A DNA stretch of 64,000 bases from Stichopus chloronotus. Its lineage: Eukaryota > Echinodermata > Holothuroidea > Aspidochirotida > Stichopodidae. This document shows positions 62,501 to 64,000 of the stretch, one piece after another (positions within the stretch are counted from its first letter, which is position 1; each line of letters begins with the position of its first letter). A program made the position numbers and the translations under genes. The notes under the pieces were generated by a model. That model was given only the letters and a program-made list of their open reading frames with translations, was not told the origin of the DNA and ran no database searches. Where the stretch lies: assembly GCA_021234535.1 (NCBI GenBank), contig CM037836.1, positions 26,898,769-26,962,768 on the forward strand, written 5' to 3'.

Positions 62501-63944
62501 GTCTTTGAGTAACTAACAAAATTTTCTTCCTTTAGTTTTTTTTAAGACTGAGGTAATTAATATAAGATGTCAGCAAACACTGAATTTGCCTACTTGATAT
62601 CAACATGGCTGTATACAGATTGTTACACTCTCATAACACTAAATTGAAAACCCCAGGAAGTTCAGTTTCTTTTCGACATTACACCTTAAAAAGGACATTT
62701 TTATGTTGGTATTTAAGTCATTTGCTGACGTTGTCTGTCTCTGTTTCACATTTTGATGCAGAATTATCACAGCACATCTTCAGAGTTATACCAGGATGCA
62801 GATGAGCTCCACAAGGCCTACCTGAGCGCCCTCACTGTCGCTGAGAAACATTTTGAAGACATTTTGGGGACTAGACAGGAAGTCACCACTAAGGAGAGCA
62901 AGGACAAAGGTGAGCTGTGTTTTTTTTTTCTTTTTTATCTTTATGTCTGGATTGTTGTGAGGAGTCTGAACAGGAAAGGTTTTGTGTAATATTGGGAGAC
63001 TGTCTGGAACTGTCTTAACATTGCTATGAACATTTTATGTACCTCAATTGCACCATCAACTGATTAATCTTATGTCTTCTTTCTTTGAACCATGACTTAT
63101 AATTTAGTGCCTTCTTCAATACCTTGAGATCAGTGTTCGCATTAAAGCATGCAATTGTGGAATTCCTGCAAGTTGGTTGAGTGCTCCTGTACCACTGTTT
63201 TCCTCACAAATGAAAAGTGCACTTTCCACAAAATTCCTGTGCCAGTGGACTAGCAAAACTGTTCAATAACAAGTGAGATTTTTAACTGTAACAACCAACT
63301 TGTGCTTGCAAGAATACATATTAGATTTATGGGTATAAAAGAATTTAGGTAGTAACAAAAAGTACACTCTGTAAACTTGACAGTAATTTATATCAAAGCA
63401 ACTATAGTAACATGATGTAAGGAAGGAAGAATATACTTAAATATTTGTGTAAAAGCTTCCAACATTTTTCTCATAGTTCTTATAACAAATTTGAAGATTC
63501 CTTCAAAAGTTTTAAAAGTGGTGGCATACCTCCCTGTACGGTGATCTTAGCAGTGTATCAGGCCCTGTATTTACCTCATCCATCAATACATCTTCCATAT
63601 CTTTAAGATATTAAGCCCTACAGTAACCCACCATCTGTCTGTTCATCCATCCATCCATCCATCCATCCATCCATCCATACATATCATGGTTATCAAGAAC
63701 TGTGTTGAGCTCTAGGCTTAAACTGTGTCACCACTTTTTCTTTTTTTCTTCAGATTGCAAATCATCAGGCAAAGAGGAGGAAGAAGAGGAAGTGATTCGA
63801 TGTCTCTGTGGTCTTTACATCGATGAGGGCCTCATGATCCAGTGTGAGAAGTGTCTGGTTTGGCAGCATTGTGACTGTCTTGGTATGACAGAACCAGAGG
63901 GACAGTACCTCTGTGAACAATGTGACCCTCGTACCGTTCCTCGG
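27801..63944 (+). CDS. ASH1L: ASH1L-like histone H3K36 methyltransferase, 14 exons joined, partial at both ends
   Basis: This spliced gene encodes a nuclear SET-domain lysine methyltransferase of the Trithorax-group Ash1/ASH1L family, which in characterised animals mono/dimethylates histone H3 Lys36 and counteracts Polycomb silencing. Joined exons are 27801-32566, 35510-35758, 36776-36867, 46845-46964, 49159-49270, 50252-50357, 52266-52513, 55548-55656, 57019-57186, 57696-57927, 58420-58627, 60569-60701, 62762-62909 and 63754-63944. All introns are GT-AG and every junction preserves phase. The 2,294 codons encode a disordered AT-hook/Arg-Gly region (1-1588), an FxLP segment (1713-1716), AWS (about 1755-1805), SET (about 1816-1930), post-SET (1937-1946), bromodomain (about 2090-2205) and PHD (2247-2287). 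Human ASH1L is about 2,970 residues, so roughly the last 300 (BAH and tail) are off-window. Exon 27801 opens at an acceptor, so the start codon is upstream. Assignment rests on order and residue-level match of all domains and is essentially certain; individual boundaries are inferred. Confidence 0.97.
31734..31817 (+). repeat. In-exon purine-rich repeat encoding (Arg-Gly)14
   Basis: Eighty-four bases of GGN-AGR hexamer repeats inside the giant exon encode 14 consecutive Arg-Gly pairs (residues 1312-1339). The strand is all purine except scattered T/C at third positions and contains many G runs. The complementary strand reads as a Pro-Leu repeat, which is a shadow frame. Confidence 0.97.
33100..34410 (-). 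mobile_element. Degenerate CR1/L2-like LINE, reverse transcriptase fragment, antisense in intron
   Basis: Minus-strand translation gives non-LTR reverse transcriptase blocks in the right order but with frameshifts and stops. FPQASAF (about 34240) corresponds to the VPQGSVL block. DIQIYLSFN (about 34055) corresponds to DDTQLYISF after the catalytic YADD, which has decayed. [18 protein letters not shown] (about 33950) follows. [18 protein letters not shown] (about 33630) and a [23 protein letters not shown] block (about 33420) form the C-terminal part. The catalytic motif is destroyed and the 5' half is missing, so the element is dead. The clade call (CR1/L2/Rex group) is from memory of these blocks. 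Confidence 0.85.
34480..34975. repeat. Degenerate short tandem array
   Basis: Recurring words such as GTCTGATATCAAAGG, GGACCTGTCTGA, CTGATACC and TCTGATAGC appear every 22-30 bases. The copies are strongly diverged and the period cannot be fixed by eye. Confidence 0.5.
35510..35758 (+). CDS. ASH1L: ASH1L exon: basic linker before the catalytic region
   Basis: This 249-base exon encodes residues 1589-1671 plus two bases of the next codon. It starts after the acceptor TTTCTCGCTAG and ends at the strong donor ACAT|GTAAGT. The first part is Asn/Ser/Pro-rich and acidic. The second part is basic and ends with KYWRAGIYS (1657-1665), which matches a conserved AGLYS-type block that I recall at the same place in vertebrate ASH1L. 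The open frame extends upstream to 35349, but those codons are intron-like. Starting at 35510 gives exact phase continuity with the giant exon. Confidence 0.88.
35759..36775. other. Intron (1,017 bases) with a CpG-richer patch
   Basis: It holds no recognised gene. About 36035-36350 is noticeably richer in CG dinucleotides than flanking intron sequence and is open for tens of codons in two consecutive frames (to 36175, then 36176-36400). No family similarity is evident. Confidence 0.7.
36776..36867 (+). CDS. ASH1L: ASH1L small exon: acidic linker ending LLPFPIHA
   Basis: This 92-base exon, between acceptor ATTTTGCAG and donor GCTG|GTGAGT, encodes residues 1672-1702 plus one base. It begins Lys/Arg/Glu-rich and ends LLPFPIHA, equivalent to the LFPAPIH block of vertebrate ASH1L upstream of the catalytic region. 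It is too short to stand out as an open frame and was found by phase-matching its neighbours. Confidence 0.88.
38498..39320. repeat. About 290-bp tandem repeat, 3 units, each of two half-units with AGGTCA words
   Basis: Units start at 38498, 38785 and 39077 with TATCTCAAGAAG. Each contains GTGTGTTGGTA-TCCATT, AGATGATC, then AGGTCAAAGGTCA-type sequence. A second half repeats TATCTCA, TTGCTGGAACTT and another AGGTCA pair. Exact AGGTCAAAGGTCA is at 38727-38739; one-mismatch forms are at 38585 and 39019 and a two-mismatch form is at 38871. The third unit is truncated. Confidence 0.9.
41340..41380. repeat. Isolated fragment of the 38.5-kb tandem repeat
   Basis: AAAGTTGGTGTGTTGGTAGT, then CCATTGTGAG and TAGATGAT, matches the start of the half-unit seen at 38.8 and 39.1 kb, indicating that the repeat family is dispersed. 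Confidence 0.8.
42594..42752. repeat. Interspersed repeat, copy A
   Basis: About 159 bases align with 62268-62424. Shared blocks include TAATGTGCTA, GAACATG, CCAGA-A-ACCATA, and TAAACATGTATGATATCATG. The ends carry TCCTCACA in inverted orientation (TGTGAGGA at the right), suggesting a small terminal-inverted-repeat element. Confidence 0.85.
44860..45400. repeat. Degenerate 24-27-bp tandem array
   Basis: About 20 diverged copies of GGGATCTTTCATGATTCTC plus a TTGTG/CTGCAG-type tail. Because the period is close to a multiple of three and stop-poor, both strands show about 130-codon frames (45341-44949 on - and 44964-45365 on +); neither looks like a real gene. Confidence 0.9.
45535..45556. repeat. 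AG dinucleotide microsatellite
   Basis: About 10 GA/AG units following GTCTAGC in the large intron. Confidence 0.95.
46845..46964 (+). CDS. ASH1L: ASH1L exon: MRG15-docking FxLP segment
   Basis: This 120-base exon follows acceptor TTTCTCCAG and ends at donor CAGA|GTGAGT. It encodes residues 1703-1742, including [12 protein letters not shown]. The FELP tetrapeptide (1713-1716; bases 46874-46885) fits the FxLP consensus by which Ash1/ASH1L proteins bind the chromodomain protein MRG15, which relieves SET autoinhibition (known family biology). The exon ends KFKKIRQ, continuing into NVYVDVRP in the next exon, matching the family's block immediately before AWS. It is preceded by the longest intron between identified exons (9,977 bases). 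Confidence 0.94.
46965..49158. other. Intron (2,194 bases)
   Basis: The first part is unremarkable. From about 47920 to the acceptor it is a T-rich degenerate tandem array. No gene is seen in it. Confidence 0.85.
47920..49140. repeat. Degenerate T-rich tandem array ending at the AWS exon
   Basis: Words such as TTATCATCTCATTT, TGATGATAG, GGTATTTTGT and GGTAGTTCTCAG recur about every 50-65 bases through to 49140, about 20 bases before the acceptor used by the AWS exon. Divergence is high, so the unit length is approximate. Confidence 0.6.
49159..49270 (+). CDS. ASH1L: ASH1L exon: first half of AWS zinc domain
   Basis: This 112-base exon encodes residues 1743-1779 plus two bases of an Arg codon. 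It contains NVYVDVRP followed by the Cys-rich start of AWS: Cys at 1760, 1762, 1764, 1773 and 1777, ending CLN/R at the splice junction. AWS (associated with SET) coordinates zinc and packs against the SET domain. Compared with my recollection of the human domain there is an additional Cys (CSCKC rather than CNCKK). A degenerate tandem array ends only about 20 bases before the acceptor. Confidence 0.95.
49271..50251. other. Intron (981 bases) within the AWS domain
   Basis: It splits the AWS domain. It holds a pyrimidine-rich tract (about 49505-49690) and a hAT-type MITE (49834-50105). Confidence 0.9.
49834..50105. mobile_element. hAT-type non-autonomous element (MITE)
   Basis: The left end CAGTGGTTCCCAACC is the classic hAT terminal sequence. 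The right end GGTTTGGAACCAAA is a decayed inverted copy. Flanking 8-bp target duplications GATCTAAA (49826-49833) and GATCTAGA (50106-50113) differ at one base, matching the 8-bp duplication of hAT transposases. At 272 bases with no transposase frame, it is non-autonomous. Confidence 0.85.
50252..50357 (+). CDS. ASH1L: ASH1L exon: second half of AWS
   Basis: This 106-base exon completes the split Arg codon and encodes residues 1781-1815: [17 protein letters not shown], then [10 protein letters not shown] up to ERFM. Cys 1786, 1791, 1793 and 1797 supply the remaining AWS zinc ligands. The donor CATG|GTAAGT leaves phase 0. The start is fixed by acceptor GATGCAG and by alignment of CLNR-IM with CLNRMI in the family. 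Confidence 0.96.
50358..52265. other. Intron (1,908 bases) between AWS and SET
   Basis: No gene or clear repeat is recognised. A pyrimidine run occurs near 50570-50605. Confidence 0.85.
52266..52513 (+). CDS. ASH1L: ASH1L exon: SET domain N-terminal and central part
   Basis: This 248-base exon encodes residues 1816-1897 plus two bases of Trp1898. It carries the SAM-binding RGWGIRT motif (1819-1825), MEYLGEVI (1836-1843), the SET-I insert, and the pseudoknot strand [20 protein letters not shown] (1886-1889) is the invariant SAM- and zinc-contacting motif. All family-critical residues visible here are intact, so an active methyltransferase is expected. Confidence 0.98.
52514..55547. other. Intron (3,034 bases) inside the SET domain
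   Basis: It splits Trp1898 of the SET domain. It contains the 44-bp array (54285-54594); otherwise nothing recognised. Confidence 0.88.
54285..54594. repeat. 44-bp tandem array, about 7 copies, each with a hairpin core
   Basis: The unit contains CCATGATTATTACATGACTC followed by CTGATTATGTAATCATCCTA and GTCA. Later copies carry deletions. Within each unit ATTACAT and ATGTAAT are exact inverted repeats separated by about 11 bases, so each unit could extrude a stem-loop. Confidence 0.93.
55548..55656 (+). CDS. ASH1L: ASH1L exon: SET C-terminal catalytic strand and start of autoinhibitory loop
   Basis: This 109-base exon after a pyrimidine-rich acceptor (CTCCCAG) completes Trp1898 and encodes 1899-1934. 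It contains [10 protein letters not shown], the catalytic ELTYDYNF motif (1919-1926) with the conserved active-site tyrosines, and FHAFNLETQ, the loop between SET and post-SET that occupies the substrate channel in human ASH1L. The position equivalent to the human autoinhibitory Ser is Ala1928. The exon ends exactly after Gln1934 in phase 0. Confidence 0.97.
55657..57018. other. Intron (1,362 bases) between SET and post-SET
   Basis: No gene. Two stretches (about 56460-56585 and 56865-56930) share GTCCTTGAAAGTCTTGGAAA / GTCTTGTGAAAAGTCTGGGA-type words and look like diverged members of one repeat. Confidence 0.8.
57019..57186 (+). CDS. ASH1L: ASH1L exon: post-SET zinc motif and basic tail
   Basis: This 168-base exon (56 codons, phase 0 at both ends) encodes 1935-1990. 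CQCGTSQC (1937-1944) followed by RG is the post-SET CxCx4C motif, which with the NHSC cysteine binds zinc and closes the cofactor site. The remainder is Lys/Arg-rich and ends KDKLKKR, like the KHKLKKR stretch of vertebrate ASH1L. The donor is AAGG|GTGAGT. Confidence 0.96.
57187..57695. other. Intron (509 bases)
   Basis: A short intron between the post-SET and linker exons. Nothing is recognised apart from its splice sites and the tandem acceptor at its 3' end. Confidence 0.88.
57696..57927 (+). CDS. ASH1L: ASH1L exon: post-SET to bromodomain linker
   Basis: This 232-base exon encodes 1991-2067 plus one base. It contains a conserved basic helical block ([19 protein letters not shown], then FLLRNMEKV), which resembles the LKPMSNRERNFV...VFLVRNWEKI block I recall between post-SET and bromodomain of ASH1L. 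Two AGs six bases apart (57694-57695 and 57700-57701) form a possible tandem acceptor that would add or remove Val-Gln without a frameshift. Confidence 0.93.
57928..58419. other. Intron (492 bases) with a 15-G run
   Basis: The shortest identified intron. T9 followed by G15 (58006-58020) is a strong slippage and G-quadruplex-prone site; otherwise nothing is recognised. Confidence 0.9.
58420..58627 (+). CDS. ASH1L: ASH1L exon: pre-bromodomain helix and bromodomain start
   Basis: This 208-base exon encodes 2068-2136 plus two bases of Gly2137. [20 protein letters not shown], then [19 protein letters not shown] matches the family's DVF-x-QFSAL-to-AQIFKEI block, which leads into helix Z of the bromodomain. 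It ends with the ZA-loop-like [11 protein letters not shown]. The acceptor is CTTCAAAAG and the donor is AAGG|GTGAGT. Confidence 0.95.
58628..60568. other. Intron (1,941 bases) inside the bromodomain
   Basis: It contains a short AT microsatellite (58748-58762) and the degenerate 30-bp array (59790-60450). No gene is seen. Confidence 0.88.
59790..60450. repeat. Degenerate 30-bp tandem array, roughly 20 copies
   Basis: Recurrent CAGTAGCCAGGGCAAACTTA plus ATTTTAATCA units with frequent substitutions and indels. GGCAAACTAAAT and TTAATCACAGTAG are the best-kept words. The array ends about 120 bases before the bromodomain exon acceptor. Confidence 0.88.
60569..60701 (+). CDS. ASH1L: ASH1L exon: bromodomain central part
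   Basis: This 133-base exon encodes 2138-2181. [19 protein letters not shown] covers the end of the ZA loop and helix A, and [19 protein letters not shown] covers helix B. Pro-Ile-Asp-Leu is the canonical bromodomain ZA signature. The exon lies about 120 bases after a degenerate 30-bp array. The donor is CATG|GTAAGT. Confidence 0.96.
61887..62208. mobile_element. PIF/Harbinger-type MITE with TTA target duplication
   Basis: Terminal inverted repeats start GGTACCATGTCAAAAGTTGG on the left and GGCACCATGTCAAGAGTTGG on the right (read inward): 18 of the 20 bases shown match, and 19 of 21 with the next base (C in both). Perfect TTA duplications flank the element at 61884-61886 and 62209-62211, the 3-bp TWA signature of PIF/Harbinger. 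The 322-bp interior is GC-richer than the intron, contains further internal inverted GCCGCTGCAG-type words, and has no transposase frame. Confidence 0.88.
62268..62424. repeat. Interspersed repeat, copy B
   Basis: Diverged partner of 42594-42752, in the same orientation. The best-conserved block is AAACATGTATGATATCATGT near the right end. Confidence 0.85.
62762..62909 (+). CDS. ASH1L: ASH1L exon: bromodomain C-terminal helix and linker
   Basis: This 148-base exon encodes 2182-2230 plus one base. [20 protein letters not shown] completes the bromodomain (BC loop and helix C). It is followed by an acidic/basic linker leading to the PHD. The residue at the acetyl-lysine Asn position of canonical bromodomains is His2184. 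The acceptor is TTTTGATGCAG and the donor is AAAG|GTGAGC. Confidence 0.92.
62910..63753. other. Intron (844 bases) before the PHD exon
   Basis: It contains a CATC microsatellite (63643-63678). Nothing else is recognised. Confidence 0.9.
63643..63678. repeat. CATC microsatellite, about 9 copies
   Basis: Perfect tetranucleotide run (TCCA/CATC register) within the intron preceding the PHD exon. Confidence 0.97.
63754..63944 (+). CDS. ASH1L: ASH1L exon: PHD finger
   Basis: This 191-base exon encodes 2231-2294. After an acidic Glu run (2238-2243) comes a complete C4HC3 PHD finger: Cys2247, 2249, 2261, 2264, His2269, Cys2272, 2284, 2287, with [15 protein letters not shown] and VWQHCDCLG nearly identical to vertebrate ASH1L. 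The donor CTCGG|GTAAGA ends in phase 0. The next exon, expected to start the BAH domain, is beyond the window. Confidence 0.98.
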
Positions 63945-64000
63945 GTAAGAATTAATGACGACATTGTGTTTATTCACCATTGTGGTTGCACCGGGTCCAA
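63945..64000. other. Start of the next intron
   Basis: It begins with GTAAGA after the PHD exon. The exon(s) for BAH and the C-terminus must lie beyond the window. Confidence 0.9.

Larger units (their letters stand above)
60702..62761. other. Intron (2,060 bases) inside the bromodomain
   Basis: It contains a PIF/Harbinger-type MITE (61887-62208) and, about 60 bases later, copy B of an interspersed repeat (62268-62424). No gene is seen. Confidence 0.9.

Noticed and set aside
1..64000. CRISPR arrays, operons, prokaryotic promoters or mobile-island systems
   Set aside because: The window is intron-containing animal DNA; the tandem arrays present lack spacer structure.

Overview
The window is eukaryotic, AT-rich, intron-dominated DNA carrying one confidently identified gene on the + strand: an ASH1L/Ash1-type histone H3 lysine-36 methyltransferase. 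Fourteen consecutive coding exons between 27801 and 63944 can be chained with canonical AG/GT sites. Every one of the 13 junctions keeps reading phase, giving 6,882 coding bases (2,294 codons) that start and end in phase 0. The domain order is the ASH1L order: a long disordered region with AT-hooks, an FxLP segment, AWS, SET, post-SET, bromodomain, PHD. The BAH domain and C-terminus that normally follow lie beyond the right edge, and the true start codon lies upstream of 27801.

The organism is an animal, most probably an invertebrate deuterostome. The disordered region keeps short motifs that I recall from vertebrate ASH1L, while the rest of it has diverged. The introns are 0.5-10 kb, carry CR1/L2-like LINE, hAT and PIF/Harbinger relics, and are rich in decayed minisatellites. 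The frequent TAGGCC-type words and general texture make an echinoderm my best guess, but this is not proven.

Layout. Bases 1-27800 hold no gene I can name. They contain a 28-bp minisatellite at 10.4 kb, a diverged duplication at 1.2-1.7 kb, a possible 5' coding exon of the same gene at 6754-6840, a coding-like block with stop and polyadenylation signal at 20.1 kb, and a weak coding-like block on the - strand at 23.6-24.9 kb. Bases 27801-32566 are the giant exon encoding the basic, disordered, AT-hook and Arg-Gly-rich half of the protein. Bases 32567-46844 are introns and two small exons, with an antisense LINE relic and a nuclear-receptor-half-site-rich tandem repeat. Bases 46845-57186 encode the MRG15-docking segment, AWS, SET and post-SET. 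Bases 57696-63944 encode the linker, bromodomain and PHD finger.

The encoded parts should work as one chromatin enzyme. AWS-SET-post-SET forms the catalytic unit. The FxLP segment just N-terminal to it is the expected docking site for the activator MRG15. The bromodomain, PHD and (off-window) BAH modules read chromatin, and the AT-hooks and Arg-Gly tracts in the N-terminal half provide nucleic-acid contacts. Residue numbers in this annotation count from Thr at 27801 as residue 1 of the joined product, not from the unknown true start.
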